DNA from: Temnothorax longispinosus
Lineage: Eukaryota > Arthropoda > Insecta > Hymenoptera > Formicidae
Direction of reading: 5' to 3'
NCBI RefSeq assembly: GCF_030848805.1
Contig: NC_092369.1
Span: 11,879,199 to 11,943,198 of the forward strand
Length of the DNA: 64,000 nt
Translations under genes and position numbers: made by a program
In this document: piece by piece, positions 48,980-60,101 of the stretch
How positions within the stretch are numbered: the first letter of the stretch is position 1
Layout of the letters: each line of letters starts with the position of its first letter
The notes under the pieces: generated by a model
What the model saw: the letters and a program-made list of their open reading frames with translations, nothing else
Told to the model about the DNA's origin: nothing
Database searches by the model: none

Positions 48980-51424
48980 ATTCGCGATTTCGTGTAATGC
49001 CGATTTTATTTTAACCCAGATTTGTTAATCTGAATATGCGAAATATGCTAACACTTATTTAAATAACATGAGCTACGTCTAGAGACTTACAACTTTCGAT
49101 TTTGAAAACTTATCGTCATTAAGGATAAAATAATTTATCACGCAATTAGCACGAAAATAATTTACCACAAAATGAATCATTCACTAAAATAAAAATAATT
49201 TAAAATATAAATATTCTGGATGATCTCGTCTAAAATATCATAAAATAATTTGTTTTTGGAAATGAAATTTTATTCGTCATTTTTTAGTTGTCTCTTGGAC
49301 ACGGCTTTTTCTATAATATGCACTTATACAAGTATGATTTAGATTAAGTTATATTACAAATTCGAAATAAATAAAAATATTACGATAAAAAATCTATTTA
49401 AATTTACGTTTAATTTTTCTCACAATTTATTTAAAGCATTGATGAGGACTGTAAAAAATAGGTTTGTGGGCTTTAATTTCCTTTAATTTCTAACGGGAAT
49501 GAAAACGGTATAATAGCAAAAATGTAGTCAGACCAGTAAAATTGTGTGGCCGGGCTAATCCACAATTAAAAATATCATTAAATTTGCACGTTTTTTAAAT
49601 TTTCAATGAAGAAATACTAATGTTCATTACTTTCAGTTCACGAATGTAGTAATAAAAGCGTTGTTTATATGTACATTAGGGTCAAGTATTTGGCACTTGT
49701 CGACCAGGTGTTTTAGAGATCATTACTAGACTGACTTGAAATTCATATTCGAGAGTAGCAAATACGTGATAAAACTGTCACATAAATAATAACGAGATAA
49801 CGGTAACGATAGTAAAGCCCACGTTAGCATTTCTGTTCTACAATAGCATGTTACACTTGGTTTGCACGGTTGTCCTTTCAGATATTAGAGAGGATGATTC
49901 TTTCCTGAAAAAAATAAAAATTTAAATTATTAAAAACAAACGTACTGAATGGCAGCGCGAAGAGACCTTTACGCGAACAAGCTGTATTTCGTTTTATTAT
50001 GACAGGTTCCATATACGTATGCGCAACTTATCATAATGATATTCGCGCGCGCCACTATGCCTATTACATCGTGTAATTGACGATCAAAAGGCGACGCGAG
50101 CAAAATACGGAAAGGGCGAACGTAGTAATCGTACAGTGAAAGGTAAGGCGAAAATTCCCGTATGATTGATGCATAATTCACGAAACCGACGGCTACACGT
50201 TCTGAGATCGTGTTAATTAACGGCACAAGAACCCCATTGTGACACGTTGTGACAGTCGAGTTGTCACGCGCGCCGGCACGCGTGACTACGAGGCTTTGAA
50301 CTTCTAAAAAGCGGATTACTATTCTTATGGTGATCGAACGAACGTTAAGTAATATTTCAATCTTTCCAGTGAAAGGCTTGTAGGCGAAATGGACTTAAAC
50401 AAACAGTATTATTGCACTTGAAATAATAAATCAAACGGGATAAATAAGAATACATAGAGCGATAAAAAATGTTCGGGGTATATTAGAATAAGAGCTATAT
50501 TAAACACACATATGTAACTAGCGATTTAAACGTGTTTCAAAGCAACGATTTCACTATGATTTGATATTTCTTTGTTCTTGAAACGATGACAAAAGCCAGA
50601 ATTGGGTTAACATCGTGTAGCCGATCAAGTGGAATTTTTGTCGTCGGTCTACGTACTGTTAAACGCGTGTGCCAAGTCGCTCGTACGCTACTTTAAAATC
50701 GCTGCTACATGTAATTCAAATTCTGTCCAATTTTTTGATCGTCTAAAAAATCAAAAAAATATTTTATAAATTTTTCTCATTAAAAAATCAGGTGCTGTAT
50801 GTTGTACTCGCATTATTTTTATCGTATTTACTTTCAGTCTAAAAAGAAATGAAAGTCAGATGACAAAATTAAAAGATATACGAACTAAATAATACAAATA
50901 TGAAAATAGAAGAGAAATAGAAGTCTCGTGAAATACTACAAAAATGAAAGTTGTCGTGATTTCGTTGTTACTCCATGAATGATTTGCCATGTATTAGTGA
51001 CATATTAGGAGAGGTATATCCCACTTTATCGAGTTCGTTTCCATTCAATACATCGCGAACCCGCAATCCCTCTGGGACGATACCGCACGTTTCGTCGTGG
51101 CGCCCACAAAAGACCACCACGGTGGAGGGGTACCCGGTAGACTTATATGAAACCAAACCCACTATTGGCGGAAGTTGAGATGGAAGGGACACCAGTCTCA
51201 TATATGTTCGACCACGCACGCTCCACAACCACTTCGAGCTTGTGACACGCGGTCCAAGGCTACGGTTGACGGTCAAGATCGGAGAAAAAAAAAACGGAGC
51301 ACAAGAGGGTGACGGACGTGGTAGCCAGTCGACCAGGAAAGCTATCGCGCGATTTTCGGTGGTGATAACGGTGCGCCTCGATCGGTGAGGGTCGATATAA
51401 ATTCGGCGGAAAAGACGGGCAACC
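48980..51424. other. intergenic, no gene supported
   Basis: AT-rich 3' flank of the RR-like gene up to about 49.9 kb, then CpG-richer DNA with short conflicting ORFs. The plus ORF 50975-51178 and minus ORFs over 50968-51649 overlap and show no motif. TATAAA at 51396-51401 is only 23 bases before the ATG of the Osiris-like gene, too close to be its TATA box unless translation starts further down. Confidence 0.4.
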
Positions 51425-54344
51425 ATGAGAATAATCGCGCCAGTTTTCTTGGTCCTCGGACTCGCTCTGTACGTTCATTGCGCGGAGGAGAACAAGCCGA
51501 AGGAGGATGACATCGGCATTCTGGAGTGTATGTTCACGGACCACGCGGGAAATTGCCTCAGGACAAGACTGGCCCGCGACCTGGACCAGATCGAGTTGGA
51601 AATTACCGGGAAGAAGAGCGAGCCGACGATGAGCGCGGTAGTCGAACAAGCTGGCAATATCATCGCTGAGGTCGTTGATGATCTGCAGGAGAATGGTGCG
51701 GAAGAAATCGTAGAGGAGAACGACGCTCAGGACAATATAGGTGAAAATTAGAAATCAGAAAATTAGAATAGCAATATCATCAATGGAAAGGGAGATAATT
51801 TTAATATCTTACTATTTCTTATTGACATATTAATTTCTGAATTAATCGCTTTCTTTCCATGCAATCGCTCATTTCGATATTTCTTTTTTTTTTTCTTCTT
51901 TATTGTTGCTTCGCTGATGTCCGACAAGATGTGACTCTTTACTACTTATCCTAAAATAATATAAACTCTTTCTCACTTTTGTACAAACAAGGCCGAGTAG
52001 TGTGTCAGCATAATTAAGCTGTCGTAGATCGAGATCGGCGATTTCGCGATTCAGATTTCTAATCGCGATGAGACGGCACGTGGAACACGTGTAAGGTCGT
52101 CCACGCACGTCGTATTTTCTTCTGCGTTTCCCGAGAGCCACTGTTGGACAAAGTCGGTTAACTCATTCCGAACTTGTAACTGCTTCCTTTATTGGAGATG
52201 TAACGACAGGAAGTCGGTTCATCTGAGTGCCCTGAAAATTACTGTGCCGATTTTCTTCTCCATTACGTACTTTGTTTCCCTATAATAGTTTTTCCGAAAC
52301 GTAGCCATTGTAGTCAATACTTTTAAGTAAAACAAAAAAACGTACATGAAAAGTAATTTTGGTGTAAATATTATCTAGGATAATTAACTTTTCGATTAAT
52401 TTACGATTACGATTTCCATTTACGATCAACTTTAATATCATGATGTAATATTACATCATAATATTATATAAATAATATATCACAAATAGTAACTGCTATC
52501 AATGAAGTATCGTAATTATAAATCAATCAACATCGTGAACAGAGGTACCGTTCAATCGGAAGTGGAGTCGCTAAAAAAGGAAATAGTATCGACGTTGGTG
52601 AATGGGATCTATGAATGAACGACGTTCAACTGTATCTTAGGCCGGTATTCATAGTCGGTTCTTATTTTAAGACCGTCTTAAGCAATGTCTTAAAATGCTA
52701 ATACGGCTCTGTGATTGAGATCGTACTTAAGATGGTCTTAAATATAAGATTCGACTATGGATACCGGCCTTAGATCAATGTAGGAAAGTAAATCGCATTG
52801 ACAAGGCGAGCGAGTTTCGCGGATTCGGGTAACGTGCATCGCGATCATAAAGGTGAACGAACTTTCTGTTGTTTGCACAACGTTTAACCATCGACTGCAT
52901 GGGCGTCAATGGAAACGTAAACATTATAGTTAACGTTTCAAAGAGGCAAAGTAAACCGCAAGTTAACGCACGATCGGACCCACAAAGTTCTCGTCTGGGT
53001 CACTAGCGAGCTGTTTAAATGTTTTGCACGCAATTGTGCTCGTGTGCGCGTGTCGCCGACGTTGTAACGCAGTTTACGCTAATTTAATGTCACGACTTAG
53101 GCAAGTCGACGGTAACGGTATCGCATCACTCGCCATTTTCTTGCCTATTTTTTCCAGCAAAAGTCAACAGACACGAATCATACGTACGGGCGGAAAAAAT
53201 AAGAGTCGGTCCGCGAACGTTAATTTTAAATTCGTAGGACAAAGAACGTCACGGTTTGATTAGAATCGCTCTAACGAGATATTAATCGTCAGATTTGCCA
53301 AAAAAAAGCAAATAAAATCTTAGCTGATGACTGATAACGGTACCGGAAATATATTATCTTCGTTATCTTTTGGAGCGTACAAAAAACTGTACGGTACTCC
53401 CGAGTAAATTGCCGACGACAAATTGAATAATTCGACGGGCATTACGCTAATTCGCTATGATTCATATCTATTTAACATTTCGTCGACGGGCAAGCGTGGA
53501 ATCAATGATAGGAGGTATCAGTGGCATTTCGTGAATCAGTGGATCCATTCTACAGACACCTTGACCGGAAGAGGTATTTTTAGGACACGAAAGAGATATT
53601 TTTTTTTATATTGCGAGAAAATTCCGCGAAAGCGATCCGTGTGACTCTTTTTAAGAAAGTTGTACCGGTTGCGGATGATTATATGGCGCTTAAGCCAAAC
53701 GAAATACACTATACGGGTTAAGGTTTGTAGGTCAACCTGCATGGAGATCCTTGCATTACGTTCGCAAGATTGCGTGCTTCGATTAAGATCGTGTCCACAC
53801 CGAATTTATTTAAAGCAATTTTTGGCTAAAATGCCACTACCGCATTTACAAGAAAAGTGTTATTTCCAACATTCGCTTTCGCAACAGTTGCAATTATCAT
53901 TCACTTTCACGTTTTACAAAAGTCCTTTCTGCGCGCAGACTCGCAAAAAGGAAATTTTCTCGCAGAAAATTCGTATAATAATACTTGCAATTTTTTTTAG
54001 AAGAGGCGAGGAAGAAGAAGTTCAGCAAGAAGAAGCTGAAACATTTGCAGAAAATTCTGGCATTGGTGATGCTGCTGAAAGCGAAATTCAGCCTGTTGCT
54101 GCAACTGATAAGCACCCACTTCCAGTTCAAGTTCTTCATCATCGCTGTCATCTCGTTGATACTGAACGCCGCCAGGTTCTGGATAGAGATCAAGAAGAAT
54201 AATCCTTCCAAGGTTATCTACTACGAGCATGCACAGCATCAGCATCACTACGATCATGACGATCACGAGCATGGTTATTGGGGAAGATCGTCGAACGAAA
54301 CGCCTCAGGAACTTGCTTACCGCGCTTACATACCCAAGGACTGA
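51425..54344 (+). CDS. Osiris-like protein (C) with N-terminal Cys pair and LAY motif
   Basis: Two exons, 51425-51740 and 54001-54344, are joined in phase 1 across a 2260-base intron; 219 residues. The signal peptide is MRIIAPVFLVLGLALYVHC. It is followed by a Cys pair, ECMFTDHAGNC (residues 35 and 44), then LRTRLARDL, which matches the N-terminal region of Osiris proteins. The second exon gives a Lys-rich segment (RKKKFSKKKLKHLQK), a long hydrophobic block (FKFFIIAVISLILNAARF), a His/Tyr-rich stretch (EHAQHQHHYDHDDHEHGYW) and PQELAYRAYIP. That last motif resembles the AQxLAY element of Osiris proteins. Osiris proteins are insect-specific, secreted or endosomal, and act in cuticle-forming epithelia. 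This is the best-supported Osiris member here, though its exact subfamily is not assigned. The intron contains a MITE copy. Confidence 0.82.
52640..52769. mobile_element. palindromic MITE, copy 1 (130 bp)
   Basis: It starts GGCCGGTATTCATAGTCGG and ends with the near-exact reverse complement (CGACTATGGATACCGGCC). The interior is also partly self-complementary (GACCGTCTTAAG and CTTAAGATGGTC). It is flanked by TTA on both sides, a 3-bp target duplication. There is no coding capacity. It sits in the intron of the Osiris-like gene. Confidence 0.88.
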
Positions 54345-54485
54345 CATCAAGATTGCATAAATTTGACCGAGGAGACGGTCCTTTTGCGCAAGAAACATCA
54401 AAGAAGAATCGAACGATGATACAAATTTCATCGCAAAATGATTATCGTCTCATCGTTCTTTTAATTTTATATAGTTAACAACTTA

Positions 54486-54629
54486 GGCAGGTATTCATAG
54501 TCGGTTCTTATTTTAATACCGGCTTAAGTAATGTCTTAAGATGCTAATACGGCTTTGTAATTAGTTAATGACATCTTCAGATTGTACTAAGACGGTCTTA
54601 AATATAAGAACCAACTATGAATACCGGCC
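54486..54629. mobile_element. palindromic MITE, copy 2 (144 bp)
   Basis: Same family: it begins GGCAGGTATTCATAGTCGG and ends CAACTATGAATACCGGCC. The flanks are TTA and TGA, a slightly decayed target duplication. It lies 142 bases after the stop codon of the Osiris-like gene, so it may be in its 3'UTR. Confidence 0.88.
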
Positions 54630-54953
54630 TGAGAGTCAGAAAATATTTGCAACACAACATCGATATTTATACATTGTATAGTATTTATTTATTTAATTTA
54701 TTGCATCGTGAGCCGGCATATGTTACACGATCATCTTGAGTTTCATTTTAATGATGGATGATCGGAAAGATTTCTCTGACCTCTAATTATCATATATAAA
54801 AATACTTTTTAATCGCCTTAAGTCATACCAAAGTTACTTACGAGTACCTGTTCTATCTCATTACAAAGAGATTTCTTAGGATCAACTATTTTAATTAAAA
54901 GAACATGCTATTACTCGTATCGTGACTCAGCAAATCTTAGACCTAAGTTTAAC

Positions 54954-54999
<46 letters not shown>

Positions 55000-57030
55000 T
55001 TCTCTATATATGTTGATATAATAATAGCAGAAAAAAATTATATATTCTCTACAAAAAATTTACTGCATTCTCTAAAAAAACTCAGCAAACCTTAGATCTA
55101 AGTTCAACGTCTCCCCCCCCCTCTCTCTCTTTCTCTCTCTAAATGTTTATATAATAATAGTAGAAAAATTTATTTTTTAAAAAATTTTTCTTTGCAAAAG
55201 ACAATAATAATTTGTAATAACTACCGTTAATTAATTTCTACAAAAGCGTGTACTAAAATTTTTGTTAATAAATTATACAAGTAATACGATTTCTTTCGCA
55301 TGTATTTTTTTAAGGCACGATTGCAGGGGTTGCGTTTATCGACGAAGGAAAAATCATCTCGTCGCTACGGAGAGAAACTTTGGCGGTTCTGATGCACGAA
55401 TCGCGTGACCTTCTTCAGTCGCACCGGTGGACCATCCCGAAATCTTTGTATTCCTCGTCATAGCACGACGGATAATGCGACTGGAATCCTTAAGGAGCGG
55501 CGATACTTTCAGGGTGTTTCACCTTGCTACTGATCGTTTCAATGATAAACGCACGAGATTTATGCAACGATTGCGGCACATCGATGCGCCATGAACCGCA
55601 GGAAGAAGTTTCTTACGAAAGAAACATGTATCCGACATTTTTTTAGTAACTTTAAAATAAAAAATAAAGAAACGCTATTTTTATAACGTAGGTAAATTTA
55701 AGATAAAACTGTCTGTTAATTTAATTATTAAAAGAAGAGAGAATTATTTAAAAAATTATATTTATACATGAAATAATTTATTATTTATTTATTTTTAATT
55801 TATTATTTATTATTTATTATTTCTTATGATGCACACAACGCTAATATCTGGATTTTGTGACGTAATGTACATTTATTTTTTTTACTTTTCTATAGAATTT
55901 TCTTTTACCCATTGACAAATTAATGAAAACATAAAGTCACATTTTGCCTATATAAAAACTTTTTTGTTAAAGAACTACCGTGTATTTCCTCTAGGAAAAC
56001 TAATCTTTTTTTTTTCTCGTTGGAAAGGAATAAACTAATCTGTTCATGCGTATTGTCGATAACCAAAAGCAAGCGCGATTTCGTGATTGGATACATTTAT
56101 CTCGTTGATATTAAGTATTCACAACCCGAAGAAATGCTGCTGGTGACGCGGCCTTAACGAAGATAAAGCCCGGCCGGGGCTGCCCTCGAATTTCGATGGC
56201 CGAATTCGCGCGAAAGACATCCCGTCTTCGATTGGAACGCAGCCAATCATGGAATGGGACTAACGTATCGCGTTTGGGGATAAAATAGGTAACGACGATA
56301 TATAGAGAACAAGTCCATGAGATCAAAGAGTTACGATCAAAAGCCAGAAATTTGAACTTACCTCCAGCACGTAAGAATTTCGACACATTTGTCAGTCTGA
56401 ATGTAATTTATATCTGGCCTTCGAATTGCACGTCTCTTTGGCATCCTCATAGACGATTCAGCGCACTTGGCTCCTTTTGAAAATAATCCTTTTTCAGTCG
56501 AAGGATCTCTCTGACTGTTAATGTCTTGATAAACTATCAATTGTCGTTAATGTTTCGCAAACAGAATCATTTCCTCTAATACGTTTGACACAATTATTAA
56601 GAGAAAATTTTCGGAAGTTTTGAAACAAATGCATGAATGCGTTATTTGCAATCACTGCATTGACAAACCGTACCCGAGAATTTAATACCATGCTCAATTA
56701 ATTTAACAGCAGATTGAAAATAAACGAATAAAGTTAATAAATTAATAAGAAGTTACGTTCTTTCAAATATCATGTGTGTGATTTTATGCGTCAAAAAAGT
56801 CGCCGATCATGCAACAAAGTATTTTTTATGCTTATAAGTATAATATAAATAAAAATTGCCAAATGAGCACATCATCAAGCCGTAAGCAGCGGCATTTGCA
56901 TCGGGCCTTCGAGGATGATGTGGACGTCTGGCGATGGTCATTGGCAGACCAAACGTGATGGATTTACTGATTCCAATGTACCGAGAATCGGCCATTCATA
57001 CAATATTCAAGATCTTTTCGCGCAGGTCAC
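54630..57030. other. intergenic, no gene supported
   Basis: Apart from the CT-rich duplication this is AT-rich DNA with a CpG-richer patch at 55.3-55.6 kb. ORFs at 56.1-56.5 and 56.8-57.1 kb overlap in several frames. The latter run through the TATA box of the next gene and are not called. Confidence 0.45.
54925..55172. repeat. tandem duplication of a CT-rich block
   Basis: ACTCAGCAAATCTTAGACC near 54925 recurs as ACTCAGCAAACCTTAGATC near 55080. Each is followed by AAGTTnAACGTCTC, a (CT)n tract, and TATAATAATAG with A-rich DNA. The two units are about 155 bases apart and have diverged by point changes. The first carries a pure (CT) run at about 54956-54991. Confidence 0.75.
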
Positions 57031-57067
57031 TATATAACACCCTTCTGCGAAATTCACATCATCAGTC
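57031..57067 (+). promoter_or_regulatory. core promoter: TATA box plus initiator
   Basis: TATATAA at 57031-57037 is followed about 30 bases later by ATCAGTC (initiator TCAGTC at 57062-57067). This is the standard arthropod spacing. It predicts transcription from about 57064 and a 5'UTR of roughly 143 bases to the ATG at 57207. Confidence 0.6.
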
Positions 57068-57206
57068 TTCTCAAGATCCCCAAACACAAAACTACAATCA
57101 AACGTCAGCTTTACCGAGGAACCAACCGCAGTGACAAGGGACCACCAGCGCGCTCGAGGAGATAACATAGGAAGACACGTGTATTCCGCGATATCTCATT
57201 AAAATC

Positions 57207-58016
57207 ATGACGCGAGAGAAGCTCGTCGCCGCGTTACTTCTCGGTCTACTCGCGATAACTCTGAGTTTGCCTCAACAGCCGAAATCCAAGAGGCCTACTC
57301 CAGTATTCAAGGTTCTTAGAGACGTCGATATTTCTACATTCTTTTTCACCGGCAAATGCTTCACGGATTATCGCGTGCGCGATTCATGATAATCGAATTT
57401 TTCAATCAAATTTTCCAGCAATCTAAAACTGGTGCCTTGCTGCTTCCCGACAACGCAACGCTTATTCGCGAGAATATCGTCGATACATTTTCGTGCAAGG
57501 ACAGAATTTACGGTTATTATGCCGACATGGAGAACGAGTGCCAAGTGTTTCACGTGTGCATGCCGCAAACAAGGAGCTCAATTAGATGGAGCTTCATTTG
57601 TCCCGCCGAAACAGTTTTCAATCAGGTGAACTAATATTTCATACGATAACATTTGACTCTGTATGTCAACGTATTTTTGAAACAAAAAAATATTAAGGGA
57701 TGCTTTGATATTAAATACAGTGACAATTTATTTTTTGCTTGGTTTAAATCAGAGACATAATATTCTGGTTTACTTATAGGCGACATTCGTATGCACACAA
57801 ACGGAAAGCTCGATACCATGCGAGGAATCAGAAAAATATTACTCTCTAAACGAGAACATTGGAAAAGAAGTGGAGGAGGAGGAAGAGGCAGATCAGGACA
57901 GAGGGAAGAAAAATGCGACGAAGATTTTGAAACCTGAAGTGGAAACGTTGTCGAAAAAGTCATCCCCGAAAACTTCGAGATTGCTAAATCGAGAGAAGTT
58001 ATTTCAGCTTTATTAA
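57207..58016 (+). CDS. CPAP1-type cuticular protein with one CBM14 chitin-binding domain (second copy)
   Basis: Exons are 57207-57311, 57419-57625 and 57780-58016; all joins are phase 0; 182 residues. The signal peptide is KLVAALLLGLLAITLS, followed by a basic Pro/Lys linker. The CBM14 domain has six cysteines at residues 61, 76, 82, 96, 109 and 118, with YGYYADMENECQVFHVC. The YYSLNENIG that follows is the CPAP1 hallmark, and a very acidic, then basic, tail ends LFQLY. It should bind chitin in the cuticle. The exon 1 donor is uncertain: AAG-GTTCTT was chosen, but CCA-GTATTC seven bases earlier is also in frame in effect (shortens by three residues). Domain and tail parallel the gene at 29.3 kb, and together they bracket the cluster. 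Confidence 0.83.
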
Positions 58017-59972
58017 AAGTTGACATTTTTTAATCGGCTTATTAAAAAGAAATAGCGCTATAAAATGTGATGACTATTATGATAAGCCAATCGCAATTAA
58101 AGTATAAAAGAAATTTTAGCTTGCCCCGGTCAAGGATGACTAAACGCTCATTTAGAGTTTAAGTTAATCGCTTATCCCTTATAAACTTGCCTCGTAAGAA
58201 CCTTCATAATGGCAGATAATGCGTAGAACTAAAATTTAAATTATTGTCACACAATTATTTTACAATGTAAAATATATCATTTCACATAATTACGATGTGT
58301 GTAAAATAAAACTCTGTACAGTACTAATAAAATACGAATAAAATACAAATCGTATATTACGTAACTATGTGCAAAAATATACTAAACGTTCATATATGTA
58401 ATTAATATTATTCATCGAATAAAATAAAAGATACTGGGAGGAAAGTTGAATTTCTTTTCACAGTAACAATTTCTTTTCACTTGTTGCATTCATTTAGATA
58501 TATATTCCAAGAAAAAGTTAACACAACATGTGTGTAATAATTATTATTAAAGAAGGGTATTATACAATACGTTGAGGTAAAAATCATGTAAATATTTTTT
58601 ATGACTAATAATATATAAGTACAGGCGAAATATACATCTAATACTGATAGCTAACTGCTAAAGCGCACGATACAAGGAGAAACTTTACACGATTGTCCCA
58701 AGCCTAAAATGTGTAAACATCGTGTCGCGATAATCTTGCAAACGTGAAGAAAAAAAATCAAAATAAGAACTTATTAGATGAGCAATATATACACGACAAT
58801 AAAGAGGTGTTGTTGGCAAATCTAACTATTTACAACAATTGATATGTATCGATATTGGTCTTTCATGAACTTAATATAAAACAACTTAAAAAAATATAAA
58901 AAGTGCATTAAATAACAATAAATTCTCTGTTACTATTATAGGTTTCGTTAATGTTATGATTAGATGATAGATTTAGACATAGAGTAATAAACTTAAACTA
59001 GAAACATACATGCACACGTAAGACAGCTAGAAATAGATCCAAAACCATCGTCCGATTCGTCAATCATCATAAAATTTTCATGAAATCGCACAAGTCGCGA
59101 CGCGTGAAATATCATCCACAACTCTTGCGTTTCATCGTTTTTCTATTCGATATCTTTGGATAACTAGCTATCATGTCTCGGATAGTCGAGACCTATTTAA
59201 CTTTTCGTAATGCCGATAAAATAATAAAACAAACAACAATTATACAAACACACATATTTATATAACAACACTCAGATGATGAATATGTTTTTCATTTTCG
59301 AATTGCCGCACCAATTCGTAACGCATACATAGATGCAATTTTGAATATTAAATAAATGAATCGAAATCATCGATTTGTATTAAAAAGGAACTATGTATAT
59401 TTCATATGCATATCTCTATGAGATGGAAAATTGTCTCTTTTCAGAAATATGACATAAAATATGCTGCATCCGCGATATTAATAAAAAAAAAATAATTATT
59501 TACGAGTGTAATATCGAGTAATATATAATTGTATCTGCAACTATTTACATAAACTTATGTATCAATTTTATTATTTATATAGCATGTATGTTTACTAAAT
59601 GCATTCCAATAAATCTATTTCCATACAAACAAAATATGTTAAATTTTCTTTTTATGTCAGAGTAATTATTCCATTGTAAAAAAAATATATTTCTCTAACT
59701 TTAATTTTAAACAAAACTATAAAATATCTAGAGAATTAAAAGTCTCTGATTAAATATATAAATAAATCTCTTTGTCGTGACAAAAATGCGATGATAACTT
59801 TTGAAAATCTAATTGTAAAACTACACTTTCTACCCTGTATTGTCCTTTTAAAAAATATATTATTTAAGGTATATAATAATAATCTATTTTACATCGCATT
59901 ATATAGAATACAAAATCGTATATTTCAAAGTAAGTTTTCGAAATATACGCAAATTCATCACTTTCAAGCTTT
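58017..59972. other. AT-rich convergent intergenic region
   Basis: Lies between the 3' ends of the second CPAP1 gene (plus) and the PTB gene (minus). It is strongly AT-rich, with several AATAAA-like signals and no gene seen. Confidence 0.5.
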
Positions 59973-59978
59973 TTTATT
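59973..59978 (-). terminator. candidate polyadenylation signal of the PTB gene
   Basis: AATAAA on the minus strand about 125 bases past the stop at 60102. Confidence 0.4.
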
Positions 59979-60101
59979 TCTTCGTGCAAATCCCTTCTAA
60001 AAAATTTTCCCTTTTCTTAAATTTTTCTGATTAAAACTTTATATCTATTTATGTCTTAATCTCTATAACTTAATCTAATAAATAACAATAGATTTAGGAA
60101 G

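Noticed and set aside
56807..57134. ORFs just upstream of the second CPAP1 gene
   Set aside because: They overlap the TATA box and initiator of that gene, and three frames are open at once.
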